Source: Candidatus Peribacteria bacterium
Lineage (GTDB): Bacteria; Patescibacteriota; Gracilibacteria; Peribacterales; Peribacteraceae
Assembly: GCA_020632295.1 (NCBI GenBank)
Contig: JACKFU010000001.1
Coordinates: 434,001-498,000, forward strand
DNA: 64,000 bases
Direction of reading: 5' to 3'
Part shown: positions 47,804 to 56,249 of the stretch, in pieces
Numbering within the stretch: the first letter of the stretch is position 1
Layout of the letters: every line of letters begins with the position of its first letter
Position numbers and translations under genes: made by a program
Notes under the pieces: model-generated
Told to the model about the DNA's origin: nothing
Database searches by the model: none
Seen by the model: only the letters and a program-made list of their open reading frames with translations

Positions 47804-49186
47804 ATGGATTTACAGCGTACTCGTGAGCGACTGGCATTACTTCTTATAGCCCTCCTTCCGTTTCATGCATTTGCAGTGACGGTGGGGACAAAGCTGATTG
47901 CTGGCCCGGGGCACGCACCGTTGACGGCACTATCGGTATGGAAGGAAATTCTGTTATTGGTTATTTTGTCTCTTTCTCTTATAGAGGCCGTCAGATTGAA
48001 AATGGAAAATGGAAAATGGAAAATTACTGATTTGCGGATAGATCTGATTGATTTGTTAATTGTTCTTCTTGGAGTTCTTGCACTTACCGTCTCTTATTTT
48101 CAATCTTCAATCTTCAATCTTCAATTTCTCTATGGTTTCAAATACGACTTCACTCCACTTATTGCATTTCTTATTCTTCGAAGAGTTCCGTGGTCAGAGC
48201 AGTTTGCAGCGCATGTAAAAACAGTACTCCTCAGTGTTGGTGCGATAGTATCGGCGTACGCCATTATTTCACTTTGGCTCCCGCAATCTGTATTTACCAT
48301 GCTCGGGTACAGTGACTTACATTCCCTCTATGTTTCTCATGGTCCGCTTGCTGCATTTCAGCAGATAGAGGGGCTGCCGATTCATAGAGCACAGAGCACA
48401 TTTAGTGGCCCGAATCAGTTTGGGTTGTGGCTACTCTTGCCATTGGGATTTATCATTGTATCTGTTTTTAACAAGCAGCTTTCAGCTTTCAGCTTTCAGC
48501 TTTTAGGTGTGTTGATTGTGATCAGCATCTTCCTTAGCATGTCACGCGCTGCGGTGCTGTCGGCTGGCGTTATGATTGCGGTCTTTCTTGCGAGTCAGAG
48601 ACCATTTCGACGATGTGTTCCGTTGGCACTTTCTTTACTGTGTATTACCATTGTATTGCTTTTTGCAATACATACATATGCTCCAGGTATTCTTTTACGG
48701 GCAACCTCTACCCGTGGACATATTGCGCGTCCGCTCGAGGCAGTGCGTCTGATTGCCGCGCATCCATTTGGACGTGGACTGGGTACCGCTGGACCGGCAA
48801 GCAATCGCACTAGTGATACGTGTGTGTATCTTCCTGGCGGTAGTGACATTTCATGGGCAGAGGACAGGCCGGAGCTTTGCGTGTTTGTTGATGACGTGCA
48901 GATGCAGCCAGAAGCACCCTGCTCTTGTCCGCTATTGCCCGAAAACTGGTACTTGCAGATTGGTATCGAGATGGGAGTGCTCGGCTTGGTGTTGTATCTA
49001 TTACTGATTCTTCTTGTCTTACAAGAATTACGAATCACGCATCACGAATTACAAAGTACGTATCTTGCATTCCTTGGTATTTCCATTGCTGCACTGTTCC
49101 TGCATGCATGGGAAGATAGCGCTGTTGCGTATAGCGTATGGATTCTTGTTGCGAGTACTCTTACCTCTCCTCGAGCCAAGATATAA
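47804..49186 (+). CDS. O-antigen ligase/polymerase-like membrane protein with four repeat loops
   Basis: A 460-residue protein with about ten to twelve helices and a large external loop (about residues 300-390, NRTSDTCVYLPGGSDIS), the layout of WaaL/Wzy O-antigen ligases and polymerases. SMSRAAVLSAGV carries a conserved Arg at a helix start, as in WaaL. Four heptamer arrays with four different words lie in frame at 47995, 48101, 48476 and 49026, encoding KMENGKWKITD, SIFNLQF, QLSAFSFQLL and LRITHHELQST. All fall at loops between helices. An upstream ATG at 47792 is possible. The end overlaps the convergent gene by 26 bases. Confidence 0.75.
   Translation: MDLQRTRERLALLLIALLPFHAFAVTVGTKLIAGPGHAPLTALSVWKEILLLVILSLSLIEAVRLKMENGKWKITDLRIDLIDLLIVLLGVLALTVSYFQSSIFNLQFLYGFKYDFTPLIAFLILRRVPWSEQFAAHVKTVLLSVGAIVSAYAIISLWLPQSVFTMLGYSDLHSLYVSHGPLAAFQQIEGLPIHRAQSTFSGPNQFGLWLLLPLGFIIVSVFNKQLSAFSFQLLGVLIVISIFLSMSRAAVLSAGVMIAVFLASQRPFRRCVPLALSLLCITIVLLFAIHTYAPGILLRATSTRGHIARPLEAVRLIAAHPFGRGLGTAGPASNRTSDTCVYLPGGSDISWAEDRPELCVFVDDVQMQPEAPCSCPLLPENWYLQIGIEMGVLGLVLYLLLILLVLQELRITHHELQSTYLAFLGISIAALFLHAWEDSAVAYSVWILVASTLTSPRAKI
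47995..48022. repeat. Heptamer tetrad array, ATTGAAA/ATGGAAA
   Basis: Units ATTGAAA and ATGGAAA x3 (28 bp), in frame inside the O-antigen-ligase-like gene. Confidence 0.9.
48101..48128. repeat. Heptamer tetrad array, CAATCTT
   Basis: Units CAATCTT x3 and CAATTTC (28 bp), in frame in the same gene, about 80 bp after the previous array. Confidence 0.9.
48476..48503. repeat. Heptamer tetrad array, CAGCTTT
   Basis: Four perfect CAGCTTT units (28 bp), in frame in the same gene. Confidence 0.92.
49026..49053. repeat. Heptamer tetrad array, AATTACG/AATCACG
   Basis: Units AATTACG, AATCACG, CATCACG, AATTACA (28 bp), in frame in the same gene. Confidence 0.87.
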
Positions 49187-49649
49187 CTTGTTCGTCATGC
49201 ACTACTCCTTGCGCACCCGTACGGAGATGACCTGCTGATGCCATTTTCTGTATAGCACATACTCCAGCAACTGCATGGATGTGTTTCACTGTAAGTACAC
49301 GTACGGCATTCCACATGTCACGGGAAAATTCCTTCCCTTTTGCCTCTCTATCTATTATTTCTTGATAGCTATCTTTCAGCTGCGCTCGCTGTTCTTTGTA
49401 GGCTGAGCCACTCAGATCTGTGATGTAATCACTTGCAGTTGCAATAGCATCCAGCACTTCCGTTTTTCCTTGGAGTACTGCATTGAGCGCATGGCGAAAA
49501 TCGTCTTGGTATTGCGCCATCACTTCGGTGCATTGTTTTGTTTGATCTATTCCTGCTTCTCCTGAAGCACAGAACGTCTGCAGGATTGATAAATAGCTCA
49601 TAGCAAGTAGTTCTACTCCCTTGCTACTTCTTTTGTCAAGAATTCGCAT
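49161..49649 (-). CDS. Hypothetical protein
   Basis: A 162-residue, mostly helical protein with no known motif. The N-terminal helix is hydrophobic (GVELLAMSYLSILQTFC) but short for a membrane span. The middle has a charged helical segment (SAYKEQRAQLKDSYQEIIDREAKGKEF). The ATG at 49649 leaves a 29-base gap to the divergent guaA gene. The end overlaps the O-antigen-ligase-like gene by 26 bases. Confidence 0.5.
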   Translation of the reverse strand: MRILDKRSSKGVELLAMSYLSILQTFCASGEAGIDQTKQCTEVMAQYQDDFRHALNAVLQGKTEVLDAIATASDYITDLSGSAYKEQRAQLKDSYQEIIDREAKGKEFSRDMWNAVRVLTVKHIHAVAGVCAIQKMASAGHLRTGAQGVVHDEQVISWLEER

Positions 49650-49666
49650 TTGCCTAATGAACACAT

Positions 49667-49672
49667 TACACT
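49667..49672 (+). promoter_or_regulatory. -10 box 6 nt before guaA start (leaderless type)
   Basis: TACACT, six bases, then the ATG at 49679. The whole divergent spacer is only 29 bases. Confidence 0.5.
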
Positions 49673-49678
49673 GATTCT

Positions 49679-51463
49679 ATGGAGCATCAGCAATCCATCG
49701 TCGTTCTCGATTTTGGAGGTCAGTACGCGCATCTTATCGCTCGCAGAGTACGCCAGCTTGGCGTATATGCCGATATTATGGATGCAGATACTCCGGTAGA
49801 TCAGTTACGAGGTCGTGCAGGCATTATTCTCTCTGGTGGCCCACAGAGTGTGTACGATCCACAGAGTCCTCAGGGTGATCCGGCAATTTTTGAGCTTGGC
49901 ATTCCTGTGCTTGGTATTTGCTATGGACTTCAATGGATGGTGAAGGCACTTGGAGGAAGTGTGGAGTCGGGTGGGGTGAAAGAGTACGGACGTGCAAAGC
50001 TGAAAGTGGAAAGTGGAAAGAGGAAAGTGACAGATGGATTACCTGTAGAAAGTACGGTGTGGATGAGCCATGGCGATGAGGCAAAGCAATTACCTGAGGG
50101 ATTTGAACGTATTGGTACATCAGCCGATTGCCAGAACGCCTTTCTTGCAGATGAGACGCGCAACTTCTATGCAGTGCAGTTTCACCCGGAGGTAGTGCAT
50201 TCTGAGTATGGGCAGCAGCTTTTGAAGAACTTTGTCGGTCTCTGTGATACTCTGCCGTGGAGTATCGACAGTTACGCAGATCATATCAGTGCTTCTATTC
50301 AACAGGAGGTTGGTGAGCGCAAGGTCTTCATTCTTGTTTCTGGCGGAGTTGATAGCACGGTAGCATTTGTTCTTCTGAACAAGGTTCTTGGTACAAAGCG
50401 TGTTCAGGGGCTCTATGTCGATACCGGGCTGATGCGCAAAGATGAGAGCAAGGAGATTGAAACAGCGTTTGCAGATCTTGGAATTACTAATCTTCGCATT
50501 GAGTACGCAGAAGCAGAATTTTTAAAGAACCTTGAAGGCGTGTACGACCCCGAAGAGAAACGTAACATCATTGGAAAAACATTTCTCGATGTGCAGCGCA
50601 GAGTGAGCAGTGAGATGGGTCTTTCTCTGGACGATGGTTGGATGCTCGGGCAGGGAACGATTTACCCCGATACCATCGAAACGGGAGAGACAAAGAATGC
50701 CGATAAGATTAAAACACACCATAATCGTATCGAGGAAATTCAGAAGATGATGGACGCAGGTTTTGTCATAGAACCGCTTCGGGAACTCTACAAAGATGAA
50801 GTGCGTACACTTGGCCAGGAGCTTGGAATTCCCCAAGCACTTGTCTGGCGTCATCCGTTTCCTGGGCCTGGGCTTGGTGTCAGAATTTTGTGTGCAGAGC
50901 AAGAATCACGAATGACGAATGACGAATTACAAATGCCTTCTGCTTACGCAGTACTTCCCATTAAGTCCGTCGGGGTGCAGGGGGATGGCAGGAGCTACCG
51001 TCATGCGGTTGCACTGTTTAATCAGCAGAAATATCCATCGAGCATCGAGTGGGACCTTGCGACATCGATTCCGAATCAATCATCGGAAATCAATCGTGTC
51101 CTCATGTGTACGTCACACACAGAGCCAATTGCGTTTGTGTTTACACCCGGGTACATCACTGCAAAACGTGCAAACCTTCTTCGCGAAGCCGATGCCATTG
51201 TTAACGCAGAGCTGCGAAAAGCAGGTCTCTATGAGCGCATTTGGCAGTTTCCAGTTGTGTTGCTTCCGTTTGGCATGTCAGAGGGTGGTCAGTCTGTCGT
51301 ATTACGCCCTGTGGAGAGCCTTGAAGCCATGACCGCAAATGCTGCAGAGCTCCCGCAGGATGTTCTTTGCACCATGACCGACCGTATTCTTGCTCTTCGT
51401 GGCATTGATTGCGTATTTCAGGACCTTACGCACAAGCCTCCGGGGACGATCGAGTGGGAGTAG
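49679..51463 (+). CDS. guaA: GMP synthase, long (human-like) form
   Basis: A 594-residue glutamine-hydrolysing GMP synthase (XMP to GMP). The glutaminase domain has Cys81 in GICYGLQWM and the His in AVQFHPEVVHSEYG; the ATP-pyrophosphatase P-loop is SGGVDS at about residue 221. Unlike the usual bacterial form (about 525 residues), the C-terminal part follows the vertebrate layout: RILCAEQE, then VLPIKSVGVQGDGRSYRHAVAL, and a distant KPPGTIEWE. Two heptamer arrays lie in frame at 49997 (KVESGKRKV) and 50904 (ESRMTNDELQM); the second replaces the longer insert found between CAEEP and LLPIK in human GMPS. Confidence 0.95.
   Translation: MEHQQSIVVLDFGGQYAHLIARRVRQLGVYADIMDADTPVDQLRGRAGIILSGGPQSVYDPQSPQGDPAIFELGIPVLGICYGLQWMVKALGGSVESGGVKEYGRAKLKVESGKRKVTDGLPVESTVWMSHGDEAKQLPEGFERIGTSADCQNAFLADETRNFYAVQFHPEVVHSEYGQQLLKNFVGLCDTLPWSIDSYADHISASIQQEVGERKVFILVSGGVDSTVAFVLLNKVLGTKRVQGLYVDTGLMRKDESKEIETAFADLGITNLRIEYAEAEFLKNLEGVYDPEEKRNIIGKTFLDVQRRVSSEMGLSLDDGWMLGQGTIYPDTIETGETKNADKIKTHHNRIEEIQKMMDAGFVIEPLRELYKDEVRTLGQELGIPQALVWRHPFPGPGLGVRILCAEQESRMTNDELQMPSAYAVLPIKSVGVQGDGRSYRHAVALFNQQKYPSSIEWDLATSIPNQSSEINRVLMCTSHTEPIAFVFTPGYITAKRANLLREADAIVNAELRKAGLYERIWQFPVVLLPFGMSEGGQSVVLRPVESLEAMTANAAELPQDVLCTMTDRILALRGIDCVFQDLTHKPPGTIEWE
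49997..50024. repeat. Heptamer tetrad array, AAGTGGA/AAGAGGA
   Basis: Units AAGCTGA, AAGTGGA, AAGTGGA, AAGAGGA (28 bp), with a partial fifth (AAGTGAC). In frame inside guaA. Confidence 0.88.
50904..50931. repeat. Heptamer tetrad array, AATGACG/AATCACG
   Basis: Units AATCACG, AATGACG, AATGACG, AATTACA (28 bp), in frame inside guaA. Confidence 0.9.
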
Positions 51464-51504
51464 CTGTATACATTTTTTGTTCAAAATACGTCAAGATCAC
51501 GTCT

Positions 51505-51531
51505 GTAACAGATGCAGGTTTTCATCGTTTA
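51505..51531 (+). promoter_or_regulatory. Predicted ECF-sigma promoter of second sigma operon
   Basis: TGTAACA with GTAACA at 51505-51510, a 15-base spacer, CGTTTA at 51526-51531, then TAT. It has the same geometry as the 15935/15990 pair but different bases in both boxes, as expected for a second ECF group. TAGAAT at 51537-51542 is an alternative housekeeping -10. Confidence 0.5.
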
Positions 51532-51551
51532 TATGGTAGAATCCCCCCATT

Positions 51552-52139
51552 ATGGAAGGAAGCATTGATATTCAGCAAAAGGTTCTCCCTGAGTACGTCA
51601 GACGTGCGAAAGAAGGTGATACCGAATCGTTTGCAAAGATCTACGATATGTTCTTTGTACAGGTGTATCGCTACACTGCCTTTCGTGTGCCAAAAGAAGT
51701 CGCTGAAGACTTGGTTGCTGATATCTTTGTAAAGGCGTGGGAAAAGTTACATACGTATCAGGAGCGAAAGAACGTACCATTTGGTGCGTGGCTTTTCCGT
51801 ATTGCACGACATACGGTGATTGATGCCTACCGTACCCATCGTGGTTTTGATGAAGTACCCGAAACACTTGTTGATACTGATGTGTTTAATCGTGCAGATA
51901 CTAAACTTGGTCGCGATGAGATGCTCAGTATTGTCAATAGAAGTCTTGATACGCTTCCAGAGCGCTACCGAGAAATTCTCCTTCTCTCGTATATGGCAGA
52001 TCTTCCTCATACAGAAATTGCTCGTGTACTAAGACTGACAGAGGGTGCAGTTCGCATTCTGAAACACAGAGCACTGAAGAAATTGGAAGACCATCTTCCA
52101 GAGAATATTCGTGAATACCGCGCAGTCTATGCAGTCTAA
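51552..52139 (+). CDS. ECF-family RNA polymerase sigma factor
   Basis: A 195-residue two-domain sigma factor. Region 2: EDLVADIFVKAWEKLHTY and FGAWLFRIARHTVIDAYR. Region 4: LDTLPERYREILLLSYMADLPHTEIARVLRLTEGAVRILKHRALKKL. The gene overlaps the start of a large FecR/DUF5667 membrane protein, the likely anti-sigma partner. A GTAACA-N15-CGTTTA site upstream suggests self-activation. It is the second such pair in this window. Confidence 0.93.
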   Translation: MEGSIDIQQKVLPEYVRRAKEGDTESFAKIYDMFFVQVYRYTAFRVPKEVAEDLVADIFVKAWEKLHTYQERKNVPFGAWLFRIARHTVIDAYRTHRGFDEVPETLVDTDVFNRADTKLGRDEMLSIVNRSLDTLPERYREILLLSYMADLPHTEIARVLRLTEGAVRILKHRALKKLEDHLPENIREYRAVYAV

Positions 52140-54048
52140 TCGTTTTCTTGTCGGCATTGCTAGCGAGCTGAATCCAACAGCCTCACAGAAGGCAAAGATC
52201 GCTCGGCGTATTCAGCAACGTATTGCCATGGAAAGTCCTTTGCTTGGGGATATTCGCAAGTCAGTAGCGCCTACTAAAGCAGCAAAAGATGCAATTTGGC
52301 GACGTATTGCACCACAAGTCTCTCTTCCTAACACGGAAGTGATGGAGCATCTTAAAGGCACATTGCACCCGTCGCAGCGTTTTAAGCGCGATCTTAAGCA
52401 GCGTCTTTTGCAGCTTCAGCCTGTTCAGGCAGTTGCTCGTGGGCCACAAGTTCTCAAGTGGAGTGCAGCATTTGTACTCTTTGGTCTGCTTGTTCGCGTG
52501 AGTCCATTCCTCTTTATTGCCTCATCGACTGTAGCGGAAAGCGAAGTATTGCTTGTACCGACGCGTGGTGAGATTTCGGTATCTGTTGGAGGATTATGGC
52601 AGACAGTTGAAGGAGAACTTGCCTTGGAGCCTGGTATGAAACTTCGTACCTATGATGGTGAAGCAAGCATCATTTTGCATGATGATGGTGTTATTCGTCT
52701 GGCACCAATGACAACGGTTGCTCTCAATGACCTTTCCGACCGCCTGGAGCCCGCATCAGAAATTTTTCCAACACTCACGCTCTATACAGGAAAAATTTGG
52801 ATGCATGGTCTTGTCCCTCCACAGTTGCGCGGTATTACCGTCACGACAAGCTATGGACATGTTACGGTTAACGAGGGAAGTGTCTCTATTGCTGAGGATG
52901 ATACAGTAAGCGTCGAAGTGTACGACAGAAGTGCTGCTGTCTACAAAGATGGTCAGCCAACCTTCCTTACCGAGGGTGAGCGTACAGAGCTTTCGGAAAA
53001 TACTGTGCTCCTTGTAAAGAAAATGCCTGCTAAGTGGTTCCAGTATACTTGGGCAAACCAGAACCTTGAGCGCGATGCGGTGCACCGACATGACATTGCA
53101 CAGATGCAGCATGAACGTCGCATAGCACAAGCAGGTATTTTGCCAACATCACCGCTCTATCCAGTGAAACGTTTTGCAGAATTAATGGATGTTATGATGA
53201 CATTTAATGCAGATAACAGAGTGCAGAAGCGCTTGCAGCTTGCAGAAACGAGATTAAATGAAGCCGCTGCACTACTGTACGAAGGTAAACAGGCAGAGGC
53301 ACCACTCGAAGAGTACACGGCAATGCTTCGGAGTATTGTAAACGGCGAATCAGATGATAGCCTTACAGAATTCCTCGTCCAGAGAGCACTTGCTGAAACA
53401 ACAGCACGCACAACTGCTGCACTTCCAGGTGATGAGTCGTATGCCATTAAAAAGACAGTACTCGAAACGACTGCCAATCTTCCTGGTCAGGTTACTAGAA
53501 GCCAAAATGCAGAGGGTGCACTACTTCTCGATGGTCTTGCGGTCATGATGCGATCTGTTGAAGAGGGAAAAACAGATGTTGTCAGGCGTATTTGGTCCGA
53601 TTTGAATCCCTACATTACTGCCCTTGAAGATGAGAATGTTAGCTTGGATCCTTCTACCAATAAAGAGGCGCGCGTTCTTCTGTCGTTCCTTGCATCATCA
53701 TTGCAGACAGCGCAGAGCCGTGGAGCAAATATTGACCCTGAACTTCTTGATGACCTTGCTCTGTATATGCCTGCTCCAAAAGAGCCGACTTCTGTTGCCC
53801 TCTCTGAGGAAGAGGTGATGACGATTGTGAATCACATCAAAGAGAATATCTTTGTCTACGATATGACGCGTTCTCGCGTGAACCAGTTTACGGTAGAGCT
53901 CCGTGCTCTTGAGGGGCATCCGGATATGGGACGTATTTTGCGTCGACTTGCTCAGGTACTTCCTGATGGGCCGGAAAACTTCCCAGATAAAGTTTATAAA
54001 GAAATTGTAAAACTCCGCTGGGAAAACGCTGGAGGAGATGTAATATAG
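52129..54048 (+). CDS. Membrane protein with FecR-like and DUF5667 domains, probable anti-sigma factor
   Basis: A 639-residue protein. Residues 1-100 are a basic cytoplasmic region with two similar helical blocks (ASQKAKIARRIQQRI and TKAAKDAIWRRI); one helix at about 112-131 (SAAFVLFGLLVRVSPFLFIA). Outside, residues 145-280 resemble a FecR sensor (TRGEISVSVGGLWQTVEGELALEPGMKLRT, then HVTVNEGSVSIAEDDTVSVEVYDRSAAVYKDG). A DUF5667-like region follows (ILPTSPLYPVKRFAELMDVMMTF). The rest is helical. The overlap with the sigma gene and the single span fit signal transfer across the membrane. The signal is unknown. Confidence 0.8.
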   Translation: MQSNRFLVGIASELNPTASQKAKIARRIQQRIAMESPLLGDIRKSVAPTKAAKDAIWRRIAPQVSLPNTEVMEHLKGTLHPSQRFKRDLKQRLLQLQPVQAVARGPQVLKWSAAFVLFGLLVRVSPFLFIASSTVAESEVLLVPTRGEISVSVGGLWQTVEGELALEPGMKLRTYDGEASIILHDDGVIRLAPMTTVALNDLSDRLEPASEIFPTLTLYTGKIWMHGLVPPQLRGITVTTSYGHVTVNEGSVSIAEDDTVSVEVYDRSAAVYKDGQPTFLTEGERTELSENTVLLVKKMPAKWFQYTWANQNLERDAVHRHDIAQMQHERRIAQAGILPTSPLYPVKRFAELMDVMMTFNADNRVQKRLQLAETRLNEAAALLYEGKQAEAPLEEYTAMLRSIVNGESDDSLTEFLVQRALAETTARTTAALPGDESYAIKKTVLETTANLPGQVTRSQNAEGALLLDGLAVMMRSVEEGKTDVVRRIWSDLNPYITALEDENVSLDPSTNKEARVLLSFLASSLQTAQSRGANIDPELLDDLALYMPAPKEPTSVALSEEEVMTIVNHIKENIFVYDMTRSRVNQFTVELRALEGHPDMGRILRRLAQVLPDGPENFPDKVYKEIVKLRWENAGGDVI

Positions 54049-54052
54049 AGGT

Positions 54053-54613
54053 ATGTACGTTATTGCAGAGCTCAAAAAAGGCCGTGCTGTTATTCTCGAC
54101 GGGGACCCGTATCTTATTACGTGGAACCAGTTTAGTAAGTCGGCACGCCAAGGCGGCGTGATGGCGACGAAGATGAAAAACCTGAAAACGGGAGCGGTTA
54201 TTCAAAAGACGTTCCAGGGGAGTGATAAGCTGGAGCCTGCAGATCTTGGTTATCGCAAGGTGCAGTACCTCTATGGCGATGGGTCAAGTTTTACGTTTAT
54301 GGATCTACAGAACTACGATCAATTCGAGCTCGACAGCGATACGGTAGGAGAGGTATCAGACTATCTCATTGAAGGAGCAGAAATGGATGCCATGATCTTC
54401 GGAGACCAACCTATTGGTATCAACCTTCCTGCGACTATAGTGATGAAGGTAACCGAGACTATTCCAGGCGTAAAAGGTGATACGGCTACCGGTGGTACAA
54501 AGCCTGCAACGCTTGAGTCCGGACTCACCGTCAATGTTCCACTCTTCATTAATGAAGGAGATTCGGTCAAAGTGAATACCGATACTGGGGAGTATATGAG
54601 CAGAGCTGAATAA
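54053..54613 (+). CDS. efp: Translation elongation factor P
   Basis: A 186-residue EF-P, which helps ribosomes through polyproline. All three beta-barrel domains are present; the C-terminal signature is NVPLFINEGDSVKVNTDTGEYMSRA. The loop tip that is modified in EF-P carries Arg32 (FSKSARQGGV) where E. coli has Lys34, so it belongs to the arginine-tip type that EarP rhamnosylates in some proteobacteria. Whether an EarP exists in this genome is not visible here. It starts four bases after the preceding stop, with GGAGGAG nearby. Confidence 0.96.
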   Translation: MYVIAELKKGRAVILDGDPYLITWNQFSKSARQGGVMATKMKNLKTGAVIQKTFQGSDKLEPADLGYRKVQYLYGDGSSFTFMDLQNYDQFELDSDTVGEVSDYLIEGAEMDAMIFGDQPIGINLPATIVMKVTETIPGVKGDTATGGTKPATLESGLTVNVPLFINEGDSVKVNTDTGEYMSRAE

Positions 54614-54615
54614 CC

Positions 54616-54648
54616 TTCTTTCTTTTGACTACCGCTCAAAAGAAAGAA
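54616..54648. terminator. Inverted repeat after efp
   Basis: A 13-bp perfect stem (TTCTTTCTTTTGA with its complement) and a seven-base loop directly after the efp stop. No T-run follows on the plus strand, so termination strength is doubtful. Confidence 0.5.
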
Positions 54649-54663
54649 GCAAAGAAAAACCCA

Positions 54664-54692
54664 CCGCCGATGATATCCCTCCACATCGGCGG
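54664..54692. terminator. GC stem-loop between efp and gatB
   Basis: CCGCCGATG pairs with CATCGGCGG across an 11-base loop. A smaller ACCCA/TGGGT stem follows at 54703-54717. The group sits between convergent genes and probably ends both transcripts. Confidence 0.55.
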
Positions 54693-54722
54693 AGCCTACC
54701 CCACCCACAGGCTGGGTACCAG

Positions 54723-56180
54723 TTATGAGAGTTCCTTACGAAGAATTTCATTTACTTTAGCAGGATCTGCTTGGCCTTTGCTTTCTTTCATGACATATCC
54801 GATTACTGCAGCCAGAGCCTTTTCGTTACCCGATTTGTAATCTTCAACTGCTTTGGGGTTTGCCTGAATTGCACTTAATACATAGTCATTAATCGCATTG
54901 TCTTCTAATGGAGGCTTTATATCTAGAACATGTATTGCTTGATCTACATCATAATCACATTCAATCATTTCCTGCAAGATCCCCTTTTCTTGGTTTTTAT
55001 GTATAGCTCCTGAGTTTGTTTTATCTATCAAGCTGTTTAGCAGTTCAATCATTCTTTCAACAGACTCAACTGGCCCATACTCTTTTTCCTCTTTCTTCTT
55101 AAATCCTGCAATTTGGGTTAGCACCAGACTTCTTGCTCGCTTCACGTCATCAGTTTTATCTAAAACAGCTTCAAATAGTTTTTGATAGTATGAATCATCT
55201 ACCAGCATCAATGCTTCTGCGTCAGAAACTCCCATCTTTAGATACTTTTCTTTCAGCTCTCGTGGTAGTGCAGGCATGTTGTTTTTGAGGGCGTCGATGT
55301 CTGATGCAGTAAACCGGAGTGGTGGAATGTCTGGTTCTGGGAAGTAACGGTAGTCGTCTGCAGTTTCTTTCTCACGGAGCATCTTGGTCTTTTCCTGGTC
55401 ATCAAGCCAACCGACGGTAATGTCTCCTTTTAGTGGGCCGCCAGTGTCGTCCCAGAGCCCTCGTAGCCTCTTTTCTTCATACTGCAATGCTTTCTCCAGT
55501 GCCTTAAATGAGTTTAAATTCTTAATCTCACTGCGAGGGTTTAATGTGTCCGTCCCTTTTTCGCGTAGAGAAATAGAAGCGTCAAAACGCATCATCCCCT
55601 TAAACATGTCAGCCTCACTGGACCCTACAGCAATAAGAATTCGTCGTAGTTCTTGCGCAAATGCGACTGCTTCTTTGGCACTACGCAAATCTGGCTCTGT
55701 CACAATTTCCATAAGAGGTGTTCCGGCACGGTTGTAGTCACACAGCGTTGTGGAGCCACGGTGGGTCAGCTTTCCAGCATCGTTTTCCATGTGGAGTCTC
55801 GTAATGCCGCATGTTTTGGTATCACTCACTTTGCCGGAGCTGTCGATAATGTCGTAGGTGACAGATCCCTTGCTCGAGAGCGGGAAGTCGTACTGGGAAA
55901 TTTGGAATCCCATGGGGAGATCCGGGTAGAAGTAGTGTTTGCGGTCGAAGTGGTTCTCTTGATTGATAGTGCACTTCAGTGCAAGAGATGCTTTCATTGC
56001 TTTCTCAATTGCTTTAGCGTTTGGTGCAGGGAGTGTCCCAGGGTGCCCCATACAGATAGGACAGACGGTTGTGTTTGGTGCTTTGCCGAATGCATCGTTA
56101 TCACACCCGCAGAACATCTTGGTTTTGGTGCTCATTTGCGCATGGACTTCTAGGCCGATAATGACTTCGAGTTCTGGCAT
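54723..56180 (-). CDS. gatB: Asp-tRNA(Asn)/Glu-tRNA(Gln) amidotransferase subunit B
   Basis: A 485-residue kinase/transferase subunit of the GatCAB complex, which makes Gln-tRNA(Gln) and Asn-tRNA(Asn) from misacylated precursors. Features: VIIGLEVHAQMSTKTKMFCGC, a second Cys pair in VCPICMGHPG (zinc site), and the C-terminal YqeY-like tail (GYVMKESKGQADPAKVNEIL). TATACT lies ten bases before the ATG. gatA and gatC are not in the window, so the complex is not encoded as one operon here. Confidence 0.97.
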   Translation of the reverse strand: MPELEVIIGLEVHAQMSTKTKMFCGCDNDAFGKAPNTTVCPICMGHPGTLPAPNAKAIEKAMKASLALKCTINQENHFDRKHYFYPDLPMGFQISQYDFPLSSKGSVTYDIIDSSGKVSDTKTCGITRLHMENDAGKLTHRGSTTLCDYNRAGTPLMEIVTEPDLRSAKEAVAFAQELRRILIAVGSSEADMFKGMMRFDASISLREKGTDTLNPRSEIKNLNSFKALEKALQYEEKRLRGLWDDTGGPLKGDITVGWLDDQEKTKMLREKETADDYRYFPEPDIPPLRFTASDIDALKNNMPALPRELKEKYLKMGVSDAEALMLVDDSYYQKLFEAVLDKTDDVKRARSLVLTQIAGFKKKEEKEYGPVESVERMIELLNSLIDKTNSGAIHKNQEKGILQEMIECDYDVDQAIHVLDIKPPLEDNAINDYVLSAIQANPKAVEDYKSGNEKALAAVIGYVMKESKGQADPAKVNEILRKELS

Positions 56181-56237
56181 CGAGTGCCAGAGTATACGAT
56201 TTTTTTTGATTTTGGGAGATAATTCGTCAGAGATAGG

Positions 56238-56243
56238 TATACT
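56238..56243 (+). promoter_or_regulatory. -10 box 6 nt before start codon (leaderless type)
   Basis: TATACT, six bases (CCAACT), then the ATG at 56250. Confidence 0.55.
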
Positions 56244-56249
56244 CCAACT

